From: CAVOAK01 sp965217615 | Lineage (GTDB): Bacteria > Pseudomonadota > Alphaproteobacteria > UBA8366 > CAVOAK01 | Length of the DNA: 64,000 nt | Assembly: GCA_965217615.1 (NCBI GenBank) | Contig: CBDCIT010000048.1 | Coordinates: 57,833-121,832, forward strand | Direction: 5' to 3' | Part shown: positions 1 to 8,467 of the stretch, one piece after another | How the letters are laid out: every line of letters begins with the position of its first letter | Position numbering within the stretch: the first letter of the stretch is position 1 | Notes under the pieces: model-generated | Databases searched by the model: none | Told to the model about the DNA's origin: nothing | Seen by the model: the letters and a program-made list of their open reading frames with translations, nothing else | Program-made: the position numbers and the translations under genes

Positions 1-1352
1 TAGAAGACCGAATTTTCACGTGACTGCTCGGTCGCGCGCGCTAGGTCAAATTCAAGTTGTGCGTCATTCCGACGGGTCAGCATGATGAAGCGAACAACAT
101 CGCGGCCGACCAGGTCGACAAGCTCTTGCAGCGTAACGTAGGTTCCCGCGCGCTTCGACATCTTCGCCGGCTTCCCGCGCTCCATCAGCTTGACGATCTG
201 GCAAATCTTCACGTCGACCGCGGCTCTGCCGTCGGTTAACGCTTTCATGGCAGCTTGCATACGCTTTACGTAACCGCCGTGATCCGCCCCCCAGATGTTG
301 ATCAGCGTTGGCGACCCGCGTTGATATTTGTCCAGGTGATAGGCGATATCGGCGGCGAAATATGTCCAGCTTCCGTCCGACTTCCTGAGCGGCCGGTCCG
401 TGTCGTCGCCAAACTCTGTCGCTTTGAACAGCGTTTGCGGACGCGGCTCCCAGTCCTCCGGCTGCTTGCCCTTGGGTGCTTCCAGCGTTCCCGTATAGAG
501 AAGTCCTTTGTCCTCAAGGATTTTCAGCACCTGATCCACGCGGCCGGCGTCGACGATCGCGCGTTCCGAAGTAAAGACATCATGGCCTACGCCGATGGAA
601 TCGAGGTCGGCGCCGATCTGCGACATCATCCGATCGACGGCGAAGTCGCGAACCTCGCCAAGCCACTCCTCCTCCGGCTTGCCACGCCAACGATCCGCAA
701 CCTTTTCCGCAAGGTCGCGGCCAACGGGCAACAGATAGTCGCCGGGATAGAGAGTTTCGGGAAACGGTCCGATATCCTCACCCAATGCCTCGCGATACCG
801 CAAGTGGACCGAGCGCGCGAGAGCGTCAACTTGGCCCCCCGCATCGTTGACATAATACTCTCGGCACACCTCGTATCCGGCCTTTTCCAGAAGCGAGCAG
901 AGCGCATCTCCGACAACCGCACCGCGCGCATGCCCGACGTGAAGCGGCCCTGTGGGATTTGTTGAAACAAATTCGACGTTGACGTGCTGGCCTTGTCCCA
1001 GAGTCGATGCGCCGTAGGCGACGCCGGCCCGCAGGACGGCGCTTAGGCAGTCTCGCCAGACTTCGTCGCTTAACCGTGCATTGATAAAGCCCGGGCCGGC
1101 AACGTCGGTAGAGCAAATCGATGAGGAACGGGTCAGTTTCTCGGCGATTAGTGCGGCAAGGTCACGCGGCTTCATCGCCGCAGACTTAGCCAAGACCATA
1201 GCCGCGTTCGTCGAGAGGTCGCCATGCGCCGGGTCGCGCGGCGCCTCGACGCTGATGCGCGAGCGATCGAGACCAGACGGCACCGCACCGGCCTTCGCCA
1301 ACTCTTCAATTAACTTAACAATCTCATCTCGGAATATATTGTAAATATTCAT
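1..1352 (-). CDS. argS: Arginyl-tRNA synthetase, C-terminal end beyond the window
   Basis: Charges tRNA-Arg with arginine in the cytoplasm (class I aminoacyl-tRNA synthetase). The minus-strand frame is open from the ATG at 1352 to the window edge, so about 450 codons of a protein that usually has about 580 are visible; the anticodon-binding C-terminus is missing. The class I HIGH-type motif reads LHVGHARG after VSTNPTGP, near residue 130. A KMSKR motif lies in PAKMSKRAGTYV near the window edge. The start ATG overlaps the TGA stop of the upstream dgt gene as ATGA, so translation is probably coupled. The dgt-argS pair is a common alphaproteobacterial arrangement. Confidence 0.95.
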   Translation of the reverse strand, partial: MNIYNIFRDEIVKLIEELAKAGAVPSGLDRSRISVEAPRDPAHGDLSTNAAMVLAKSAAMKPRDLAALIAEKLTRSSSICSTDVAGPGFINARLSDEVWRDCLSAVLRAGVAYGASTLGQGQHVNVEFVSTNPTGPLHVGHARGAVVGDALCSLLEKAGYEVCREYYVNDAGGQVDALARSVHLRYREALGEDIGPFPETLYPGDYLLPVGRDLAEKVADRWRGKPEEEWLGEVRDFAVDRMMSQIGADLDSIGVGHDVFTSERAIVDAGRVDQVLKILEDKGLLYTGTLEAPKGKQPEDWEPRPQTLFKATEFGDDTDRPLRKSDGSWTYFAADIAYHLDKYQRGSPTLINIWGADHGGYVKRMQAAMKALTDGRAAVDVKICQIVKLMERGKPAKMSKRAGTYVTLQELVDLVGRDVVRFIMLTRRNDAQLEFDLARATEQSRENSVF

Positions 1353-2554
1353 TGATTTAAATTGTCAACGTCGAACAACCGGGCATGTTCGTTAAATGCA
1401 TAGCGATCCGTCATGCCGGCAATATAGTCGGCGACGATGCGGGCTGTCGTCGCCGTATTTGGTGCTGAGGCGGCGGCGCTCCATTCCGCGGGCATGTCGG
1501 AGGGACGTGCAAGCATGCGTTCGAAGAGTTCGGTCACGACACGGCGCGTTACCTCCCTCATGCGCGCCACCGATTCGTGTCGATATAGATGCTCGAATAG
1601 GAACGATTTTAGGCACTTGTCCGCTTCGGACATCGCAGAAGAGAAGGCGATAACGGCGCCCTTCGCGGCCCGGATGTCTTCCACCGATTGCGGCCTAAGC
1701 CCCTCAATCCGGTGCCGCGATTCATCGAGCACGCCGGTGACCATGCCATTGATCAGCCGACGCACCACCTCGTGGATCAGACGTGGCCGCTCAAGGTCGG
1801 GATAGCGCTCGCGCACCGAACGGATGACTTTGTCGACATGCGGTACTTGATGCAGATCGTCGATGCTAAACAAGTCGGCGCGCAGACCGTCGTCGATATC
1901 GTGATTATTGTAGGCAATGTCATCGGCAAGTGCGGCGACCTGCGCCTCGGGCCCAGCGAAGCTGTATAGCTCCAAGTCGTTGATTTTATTGTACTCGGCC
2001 AGCGTCGGCGGCAAGTCGATTGCAGCAGTGCGGCCGACTTTGCCCGCATTGCCGTGAGTTGCGGGCAAAATCGGCCCGTTATGCTTGGCGATGCCCTCGA
2101 TTGTCTCCCACGTCAGGTTCAAGCCGTCGAAGTCGGCATAGCGCCGCTCCAACTTCACAAGGATGCGCAGCGTCTGATCATTGTGATCGAATCCGCCATA
2201 GGGCTTCATGACCTCATTCAGCGCATCTTCACCGGTGTGCCCGAATGGCGTATGGCCGAAATCGTGGGCCAGCGCCAAGGCTTCCGCAAGATCCTCGTTA
2301 AGTGAGAGGCTACGGCACAAGCCGCGGGCGATTTGCGACACCTCTATGCTGTGCGTCAGGCGCGTGCGGTAATGATCCCCCTCAGAGCTGACAAATACTT
2401 GCGTTTTATGCATGAGTCGGCGAAACGCGGTCGAATGAATGATGCGATCGCGGTCTCGCTGGAAGACGCTCCTTGTGTCGCTCTCGGGCTCATCGTGAAG
2501 GCGACCGCGGCTTTCCTCTGGCCGGCTGGCGTAGGGCGCGAGTGTGCCGCTCAT
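1349..2554 (-). CDS. dgt: Deoxyguanosinetriphosphate triphosphohydrolase-like protein (HD domain)
   Basis: Cytoplasmic HD-superfamily dNTP triphosphohydrolase-like enzyme, expected to cleave dNTPs to deoxynucleosides plus triphosphate. From the ATG at 2554 it is 401 aa, normal for the alphaproteobacterial type. The N-terminus carries the family signature around FQRDRDRIIHSTAFRRL. Metal-site residues are H68 in THSIEVSQ and the H97-D98 pair in ALAHDFGHTPFGH. The open frame reaches an earlier start at 2665, but the extra 37 residues enter the end of the IS30 element and look non-native. The stop overlaps argS. The IS30 end at 2631 lies only about 75 bp upstream of the start, so the native promoter is probably displaced or replaced. 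Confidence 0.93.
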   Translation of the reverse strand: MSGTLAPYASRPEESRGRLHDEPESDTRSVFQRDRDRIIHSTAFRRLMHKTQVFVSSEGDHYRTRLTHSIEVSQIARGLCRSLSLNEDLAEALALAHDFGHTPFGHTGEDALNEVMKPYGGFDHNDQTLRILVKLERRYADFDGLNLTWETIEGIAKHNGPILPATHGNAGKVGRTAAIDLPPTLAEYNKINDLELYSFAGPEAQVAALADDIAYNNHDIDDGLRADLFSIDDLHQVPHVDKVIRSVRERYPDLERPRLIHEVVRRLINGMVTGVLDESRHRIEGLRPQSVEDIRAAKGAVIAFSSAMSEADKCLKSFLFEHLYRHESVARMREVTRRVVTELFERMLARPSDMPAEWSAAASAPNTATTARIVADYIAGMTDRYAFNEHARLFDVDNLNQ

Positions 2555-3946
2555 GCCCAAGATTACGCGTCGGTCGCGGCAAAACACAATGACGCAATGC
2601 CGTTCGACGCCAAATCCCAGAGGAAACCTGGGCGAGTTCAATCGGTCGTCGCAACACTCTGGCATAGGAGGTTGCTATGACGGTACGCAGACGGCGGTCG
2701 GATCGGTCTGGACGGAGCAAGTTGCATTCGCCAGGTCGACCGGACTCGGCACGGCGTGAGGAGCTTGTTCGGTTCTGGGCAGCGATTGCGACGGGACGTT
2801 CGAGCGAGGACGCGGCCCGAGATGCCGGTGTATCCCCTCCGGTAGGCTCGAGGTGGTTCCGGAGGTCGGGCGGCATGCCACCATCACATTTATCGCAACC
2901 GGCCAAGCCGCTGTCAGGACGTTACCTGTCTTTCGAGGAACGTGAGGAGATTGCTCTTCTGCACGCCCAGGGAAGAGGCATACGTCATATTGCTTGCCGG
3001 CTGGAGCGAGCACCGTCGACGATCTCCCGCGAGGTGCGGCGCAACGCGGCGACCCGAAGCGGTGGCCTGGACTACCGAGCAACGACGGCGCAGTGGCATA
3101 CTGATCGGTCCGCCAAAAGGCCGAAGCCAGCCAAGCTGGCAACGAATGAGGCGCTGCGGCGCTATGTGCAGGATCGGCTTGCGGGTCGGATCTCGGCACC
3201 GGATGGAACGGTGATCGAGGGGCCACGCGTCGTCTGGAACGGTCGTCGGCATGGGCCGCGGCAGCACAGGCGATGGGCCAGGGCCTGGAGTCCTGAGCAG
3301 ATCGCGCACCGTCTTCGGATCGACTATCCTGGGGGGACGGGCCCGAGGATCAAGCGATGCGGATCAGTCATGAGGCGATCTATCAGGCGCTCTACGTACA
3401 GGGCCGCGGCGCACTCCGTCGTGAGCTGACCGCCTGCCTTCGCACGGGAAGGGCACTGCGCGTACCTCGGGCACGTAGCCGCCGGCGGGGAAAATCCTTC
3501 GTCACGCCTGAGATCATGATCAGTGAACGATCGGCGGAAGCAGCTGATCGGGCCGTACCCGGACACTGGGAAGGTGACCTGATCATCGGCTTGGGCAGAT
3601 CGGCGATCGGCACTCTGGTGGAACGCACCACGCGGTTCACAATGCTGCTGCATCTTCCCCGAATGGAAGGCCACGGCACCGTCCCGCGCGTGAAGAACGG
3701 GCCTGCGCTTGCCGGTCATGGGGCTGAAGCGGTTCGCGATGCCATCGCCCGGACGATCACGACATTGCCAGCGCAGCTTCGCCGCTCGCTGACCTGGGAC
3801 CAGGGAGCAGAGATGGCCAGGCATGCGGATCTGCGGATCGCAACCGGCCTTCCCGTCTACTTCTGCGAACCGCACAGCCCTTGGCAACGCGGAACGAACG
3901 AGAACACCAATGGACTGCTTCGACAGTACTTCCCGAAAGGAACCGA

Positions 3947-5340
3947 GGTTGTGTCTCGAAAGTGGTGGAAATTGGTTTTGGCGCCTCTCCGAGCGGGCTG
4001 AGTTTTGCGGCGGTCAGGCCGCTCGGTCAAGGGTTTCGTCGGCGATTAGCTGATCGAGGGTTTCCCATCCATCGACTTTGCGCATCTGGATTTGGCCGGA
4101 AGCGAGGAGCGCCCAGAGGAGCATCGGCACTGTTTCGGGACACGGCAGCACGGTCTGTGTTTTGATCCGGCGCTTGAACTCCTCGTTGAGACGCTCAATG
4201 GCGTTGGTCGTTCGGGCTGATTTCCATTGGCTCTTGGACAGGCGCGTGAAGGTAAAGAGCTTGTCGCCCGCTTCTGCGAGGCTGTCCGCGACGGCCCTGC
4301 ATTTCAGCCGCCACTTGCGGACAAACGCCTTGTGGCGGGTTTCCACCTCGGAGGCAGTGTCGGCATAGATCATATCGCGGTAATCTTCGCTCAGCTCGTC
4401 ATGTATGTGTTTGGGAGCATGACCCAGAAGGTTGCGGTGCTTGTGCACGGTGCAGCGTTGAACGGGAAGGTCATCGCCCCAAAGCGCCGACAGAGCCGCC
4501 TCCAGTCCCGGCGCGCCATCGACGATGACAAACCCGGGCCGTTTCAGTCCACGCGCATCAAGGTCGTCGAGGAACTGGCGCCACGCCGCCTGGCTTTCTC
4601 CGCCCATATTCCCGATCGAAAGCAAGACCTTCTGGCCATCCCGGCGCACCCCTATAGCCGCGAGAACCGAGATGTTGGTGGCCTTGCGATCCAGTCGGGT
4701 CTTGATCACAGTGCCGTCAAGGATCAGCCGAACGATATCCTCATCCGCGAGGCCACGGCTGCACCAGGCGTCCCAATCGACCTTCACCTTGCGCCACGCC
4801 CGGCTCACAACGTCCTTGCTCACAGCACCCCGGAAGAGCCCGAACAGCGCGCGTTTCACCCGCCGCGTGTTGGTTCCGGACAGATACACCGAAGCGATCA
4901 GCGCCTCGGCCTTTCTGGTCAGCCGCTGGCAGCGCGGCAGCGCCCGCGAACGCCATTCCGACGCCCGACCGTCTTCCTCAACGATCCGTGCACGCGGCAC
5001 GCTCACCCTCTCGGTCCCGAATGTCCCCGTCAGTTGCCGCTCCCGGTGCCCGTTCCGATACCCTTGCCGAAGCGCGTCCTCTCGACCGTATCGGCAGCGC
5101 CCGAGAAACTGCGCAAGTTCCTCCTCAAAAACGGCCTCGATCGTGGATCTGATGTTCTCCCGCAGCCGGTCCTCGAGCGGATCATAGCCGGCGTCATTGG
5201 CCAGTAGCGAAAGCGCGGAAGTCTCGGTAGTGTTCTTCATGGCGTGATCTCCTTGGCGGTGCTAGCCGCCGGTTGGGTGGTTGTCTTGTCACCCGGAGAT
5301 TACGCCATCCTCAAATTTCCACCACTTTCGAGACACAGCC
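3947..5340 (-). mobile_element. IS256-family element, copy 1 (inside the IS30 element)
   Basis: A 1394-bp element bounded by 27-bp inverted repeats (3947-3973 and 5314-5340, one mismatch: GGTTGTG versus GGCTGTG). An 8-bp target duplication GGAACCGA lies at 3939-3946 and 5341-5348. Two further copies of identical length occur at 22087 and 46556. This copy is the most divergent: its transposase differs from the other two at three residues (Cys for Tyr in RYQRLTRK, Ile for Met in KHMHDEL, His for Arg in ETRRKAF). Confidence 0.97.
4014..5240 (-). CDS. IS256-family (Mutator-type) transposase, copy 1
   Basis: A 408-aa DDE transposase that catalyses cut or copy transposition of its element. Visible family features are the N-terminal region AQFLGRCRYGREDALRQGYRNGH split by a short linker, the catalytic Asp regions VRLILDGTVIKTR and PGFVIVDGAPGLEAAL, the CTVHKHRNLL motif, and the C-terminal catalytic Glu in TNAIERLNEEFKRR. 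The frame is intact from MKNTTETSALSLL to the stop, so the protein could be active and could also mobilise the other copies. Confidence 0.95.
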   Translation of the reverse strand: MKNTTETSALSLLANDAGYDPLEDRLRENIRSTIEAVFEEELAQFLGRCRYGREDALRQGYRNGHRERQLTGTFGTERVSVPRARIVEEDGRASEWRSRALPRCQRLTRKAEALIASVYLSGTNTRRVKRALFGLFRGAVSKDVVSRAWRKVKVDWDAWCSRGLADEDIVRLILDGTVIKTRLDRKATNISVLAAIGVRRDGQKVLLSIGNMGGESQAAWRQFLDDLDARGLKRPGFVIVDGAPGLEAALSALWGDDLPVQRCTVHKHRNLLGHAPKHIHDELSEDYRDMIYADTASEVETRHKAFVRKWRLKCRAVADSLAEAGDKLFTFTRLSKSQWKSARTTNAIERLNEEFKRRIKTQTVLPCPETVPMLLWALLASGQIQMRKVDGWETLDQLIADETLDRAA

Positions 5341-5624
5341 GGAACCGATCTGAGCGCGCACAGTCCGGACGTACTCGCAGTTGTTGCTGACGCGCTCAAT
5401 ACACGGCCCCGCAAGACCCTCGGATGGAGAACTCCTGCCGAAGCTCTGGACCAGTGCTTGCAGGCCAGTCAAACTGAACGTGTTGCGACGACCGGTTGAA
5501 CCCGCCCTGTCTTTGATTGGCGTTGACGACGCTTGACAGGGATTGAATGACAGACAGGCAGGATTACATATCACCTTGGAGTCGCTATAATGGGCGCAGA
5601 TTTGAGCAGGACCGGACTAATTTT

Positions 5625-5993
5625 ATGACTGATCCATTTGCAGTGGAGCGAGACGAAGGCGAACGGGTGATTACCGTGTCGCTGAATGCTGTCAAACAAA
5701 TCGAGGCCATCCTCGAGACGGAGGAGGCGCCAAACCAGGCTCTGCGTGTCACCGTTTCGGGTGGCGGATGTTCGGGGTACCAATACGGTTTCTCCCTCGA
5801 CGACACGGTGGCCGAGGATGACCGCATATTCGAGCGCGACGGCGTCAAAGTAATCGTCGACGTTCTTTCGCTCGATCTCCTGTCAGGATCCGAGATCGAC
5901 TATGTCGACGACCTCATCGGGTCGTATTTCCAAGTGCGCAACCCGAACGCCACGGCCTCCTGCGGCTGCGGCACCTCGTTCGCAATCGGCTAA
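5625..5993 (+). CDS. erpA: Iron-sulfur cluster insertion protein ErpA (A-type carrier)
   Basis: A-type carrier that passes Fe-S clusters to apo-enzymes in the cytoplasm. The 122-aa protein from the ATG at 5625 has the three family cysteines: C49 in VSGGGCSGYQYG and the C113-x-C115 pair in SCGCGTSFAIG. An earlier in-frame start at 5547 adds 26 non-conserved residues, so I prefer MTDPFAVERDEG. A terminator hairpin follows about 25 bp after the stop. The IS30 end lies only about 120 bp upstream, so the original promoter may be altered. Divergent dgt/erpA is a common alphaproteobacterial layout. Confidence 0.94.
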   Translation: MTDPFAVERDEGERVITVSLNAVKQIEAILETEEAPNQALRVTVSGGGCSGYQYGFSLDDTVAEDDRIFERDGVKVIVDVLSLDLLSGSEIDYVDDLIGSYFQVRNPNATASCGCGTSFAIG

Positions 5994-6016
5994 AGACCAA
6001 CTCTTGAATCAACACG

Positions 6017-6039
6017 GGCCCGCTTCGCGCGGGCCTTTT
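6017..6039 (+). terminator. Intrinsic terminator after erpA
   Basis: A 7-bp GC stem (GGCCCGC / GCGGGCC) with a 5-base loop TTCGC is followed by TTTT. It ends the erpA transcript before xth. Confidence 0.8.
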
Positions 6040-6093
6040 GCGTCGCTATAGTGGCGTCTCCCGCGTACGGAACTACTCGATGGAGTCCGCCCG

Positions 6094-6873
6094 ATGAAGA
6101 TCGCTACGTTCAACGTGAACTCGGTCAAGGCCCGATTGCCGCGGGTCATCGAGTGGCTTAGCGATGCGTCGCCTGACGTGGCGCTGCTGCAGGAAATCAA
6201 AACGCAGACTGAAGCGTTTCCTTACTTGGAGATCGAAGAGCTAGGCTACAACACCGCGATTTTGGGCCAAAAATCCTATAACGGCGTCGCCATCCTCTCG
6301 AAGCGGCCGATCGAAGACGTACAAGAAGGGCTTCCCGGCGACTCGAGCGACGATCAAGCCCGCTATGTCGAAGCGTCGGTTGATGGCTTGCGTGTGGCCT
6401 CGATTTACCTACCGAACGGCAATCCCGTCGACTCCGACAAATATCCATACAAATTGGCCTGGATGGAGCGGCTGACCGCCCATGTCCGCGACACTTTGCT
6501 GCCATCCGAACAGCCATTTGCGCTGGGCGGCGACTACAACGTCATCCCTGCCGACGTCGACGTGTACGACCCTGCGGGCTGGGCTGACGATGCCCTGTGC
6601 CGCCCGGATACGCGGGCACGCTTCCGCGCCCTCCTCCACCTTGGGCTAACCGAAGCCTGGCGCGCGCTCCACGGGGAAATTGGCGAATACAGTTTTTGGG
6701 ATTATCAGCGTGGCCGCTGGCCGCGCGACGAAGGCCTGCGCATCGACCATTTTCTTCTGTCACCGCAGGCCGCCGACCGGTTGGTCGCCTGCGAAATCGA
6801 CCGTGCACCACGCGGCAAGGAAAAAGCCTCCGACCACACACCGGTGTGGTGTGAAATAGCCGATGCGGCCTAG
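6094..6873 (+). CDS. xth: Exodeoxyribonuclease III (AP endonuclease)
   Basis: DNA base-excision-repair nuclease (exonuclease III / AP endonuclease, EEP superfamily), 259 aa, full length. Visible motifs are MKIATFNVNSVKARLPRV at the N-terminus, catalytic Glu in LLQEIKTQ, NGVAILSK, GGDYNVIPADVDVY, the WDYQRG region and the C-terminal SDHTPVWCE with the catalytic Asp-His. The start at 6094 follows a GGAG site. It stands alone after the erpA terminator. The next gene is convergent. Confidence 0.95.
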   Translation: MKIATFNVNSVKARLPRVIEWLSDASPDVALLQEIKTQTEAFPYLEIEELGYNTAILGQKSYNGVAILSKRPIEDVQEGLPGDSSDDQARYVEASVDGLRVASIYLPNGNPVDSDKYPYKLAWMERLTAHVRDTLLPSEQPFALGGDYNVIPADVDVYDPAGWADDALCRPDTRARFRALLHLGLTEAWRALHGEIGEYSFWDYQRGRWPRDEGLRIDHFLLSPQAADRLVACEIDRAPRGKEKASDHTPVWCEIADAA

Positions 6874-6927
6874 CCGCGGAGCGACGTTTCCGGACCGGCG
6901 ACTACTTCACTTCCCCATCTGGATGCG

Positions 6928-8427
6928 TCAGCCTGTGCCGGGCCGTAACCGGACGGCTGGACGCAGCTTGTGATAGTCAAGCTTGGCGGGATCCGCATAG
7001 CATGGACCGGGCGCTTCTACGAGGATGATGTCCTCGGCGATCGGTTGGAAATCAGCGCGGAAATGCACCGAGCTCTTGAGTGCCAGAATTTTCTCCTGCC
7101 CGGGCTCGATTCCCAAATGGCGAAAGATCGACTGATCTGCCGCCTGCATTTTGACCGAACTCACGACGATGCGTACGCCAGCGATTTCCAGGAGAGCCAT
7201 AGGTCCAAGTTTTATGCGCGCACCGCGCCACATCGGGCCGGTTCCCGTAAAGCGCCCATCGCCGAGCCTCAGCACCCGGAAATCGCCGTCGACCGGCCGG
7301 GACCCGGCGACCTTCGATTTCGCGCCGAGCGAGGCTTGGATCAGCGCACCCTCGCCGGATTCGTGCGCCTGGGCTGCTACTTCCGGATCCCACATAGTGG
7401 CAATGATAGCGCCCTCAGCGCCACCGCGGATCAGCGCCTCCAACAATCCCGTCGTATCCGACGGGCCACCGCCGCCCGGATTGTCCTGGGTGTCGGCGAG
7501 AACGATGGGGCGCCGGGCGCGCTCCGCTTGGCGCAGGGCTTCGGCGACGGCTTCATCAGCGGCCATCAACCGTCCGCTAAATTCCGATTCGCGGGCCGCC
7601 AGTGTCTCGGCCAAAGCGGCGGCTGCAGCTTCCGTCGCCGTAGAGTCGGCGCCATAGGCGAGCACGGCCGGACCGGCTTCTGCGATATCGGCCAGCGGGA
7701 AGCCCATCGCCAACGACAAAGTTCGAACGCCGTCCGCCGCAGCCTCAGCTTCGAGTTCTGTACGCCGGGCATATAGCGATTGGGCGGGTTCGACGAGCGT
7801 ACAGCCCCAATTGAGCGGCACCAGGAAATCCGCCTTGCGGAACGCCTTGTGATACGGCTCCGCACGCTTCAGCAAATCATTCAAATGCGTTGCCGCCCGC
7901 CTGCCCGTTTCACCCATGTCCACGTGCGGGTAGGTGCGGTAGACGTCGAGCACGTCACTTAACGCAAACATATCGCGCGTGATGTTGGTGTGCAGGTCGA
8001 GGCTTGCCGAGATCGGCATACCGTCGCCGACGAGTGCTCGCACCCGGCGCAGCAGCTCACCTTCGCCGTCTTCGAGATGCTCGGCCACCATCGCGCCGTG
8101 AAGGCAGAGATAGATGCCGTCGACCGGCAGGGCCTGTTCGAGCGCGTCCAACATAATACCGACGATTCGTTCGTAGGCCTCCTGCGTGACATGGGCCGAG
8201 GGAACCGCCGAGCACCAAGACAGAGGTACCAATTCGTGACCGCGGGCGCGCAATTCGCCGACCGCACCCGTGATCGGCAGGTTCACGCCGTCGACCGCCG
8301 CGAACAATGCATCGCCACTCGTCAGTGCCGGATAGGCATCGGCCTGTTCGAAGTCCCCAAATGTCGCCTTCAAGGGCGCGAACGTGTTGGTTTCGTGATG
8401 GAACCCCCCAACAGCGATACGCGCCAC
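6928..8427 (-). CDS. M81 family metallopeptidase (MlrC-like)
   Basis: A 499-aa MlrC/M81 family protein, named for the microcystin-degradation enzyme MlrC; most members have unknown substrates. The N-terminus MARIAVGGFHHETNTFAP, the LCLHGAMVAEHLEDGEGELL segment and ISASLDLHTNIT followed by YRTYPHVDMGETGRRA are characteristic and hold probable zinc-binding His and Asp residues. A second hallmark is DTQDNPGGGGPSDTTGLLEAL. The start is GTG, 40 bp downstream of the ilvD stop, so the two genes are probably cotranscribed. A role in microcystin degradation should not be assumed. Confidence 0.9.
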   Translation of the reverse strand: MARIAVGGFHHETNTFAPLKATFGDFEQADAYPALTSGDALFAAVDGVNLPITGAVGELRARGHELVPLSWCSAVPSAHVTQEAYERIVGIMLDALEQALPVDGIYLCLHGAMVAEHLEDGEGELLRRVRALVGDGMPISASLDLHTNITRDMFALSDVLDVYRTYPHVDMGETGRRAATHLNDLLKRAEPYHKAFRKADFLVPLNWGCTLVEPAQSLYARRTELEAEAAADGVRTLSLAMGFPLADIAEAGPAVLAYGADSTATEAAAAALAETLAARESEFSGRLMAADEAVAEALRQAERARRPIVLADTQDNPGGGGPSDTTGLLEALIRGGAEGAIIATMWDPEVAAQAHESGEGALIQASLGAKSKVAGSRPVDGDFRVLRLGDGRFTGTGPMWRGARIKLGPMALLEIAGVRIVVSSVKMQAADQSIFRHLGIEPGQEKILALKSSVHFRADFQPIAEDIILVEAPGPCYADPAKLDYHKLRPAVRLRPGTG

Positions 8428-8467
8428 GGTCTAGGCCCCCGCCGAACCCATGCGCATGACGGCCAGC

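Larger units (their letters stand above)
2677..5499 (+). pseudogene. IS30-family transposase, frameshifted and interrupted
   Basis: The N-terminal part (2677-about 3340) holds the helix-turn-helix region with YLSFEEREEIALLHAQGRGI and APSTISREVRRN, typical of IS30. Near a run of G at about 3330-3340 the frame shifts. The catalytic core continues in another frame from about 3357 with MRISHEAIYQALY, PGHWEGDLI, LTWDQGAEMARH and WQRGTNENTNGLLRQY, giving the DDE residues. The core is cut at 3946 by the IS256-type element. The last residues (DLSAHSPDVLAVVADALN, RKTLGWRTPAEAL) resume at 5341. Removing the insertion and one target copy restores the reading frame at that junction, so the G-run frameshift is a separate lesion. 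Confidence 0.9.
2631..5506 (+). mobile_element. IS30-family element, split by an IS256-family insertion
   Basis: The ends are 27-bp inverted repeats at 2631-2657 and 5480-5506 with two mismatches. They are flanked by a 3-bp direct repeat CTG (2628-2630 and 5507-5509), as expected for IS30 transposition. Without the nested 1394-bp insertion and its 8-bp duplication the element would be about 1.47 kb. It sits in the intergenic space between dgt and erpA. The transposase is frameshifted as well as interrupted, so the element is probably dead in cis. Confidence 0.88.

Noticed and set aside
255..965. Long plus-strand frame opposite argS
   Set aside because: It is the antisense shadow of argS, whose motifs (LHVGHARG, KMSKR) are clear on the minus strand.
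4227..5207. 326-aa plus-strand frame in each IS256 copy (also at 22367 and 46836)
   Set aside because: Antisense to the intact transposase, with no family features; repeated only because the IS is repeated.
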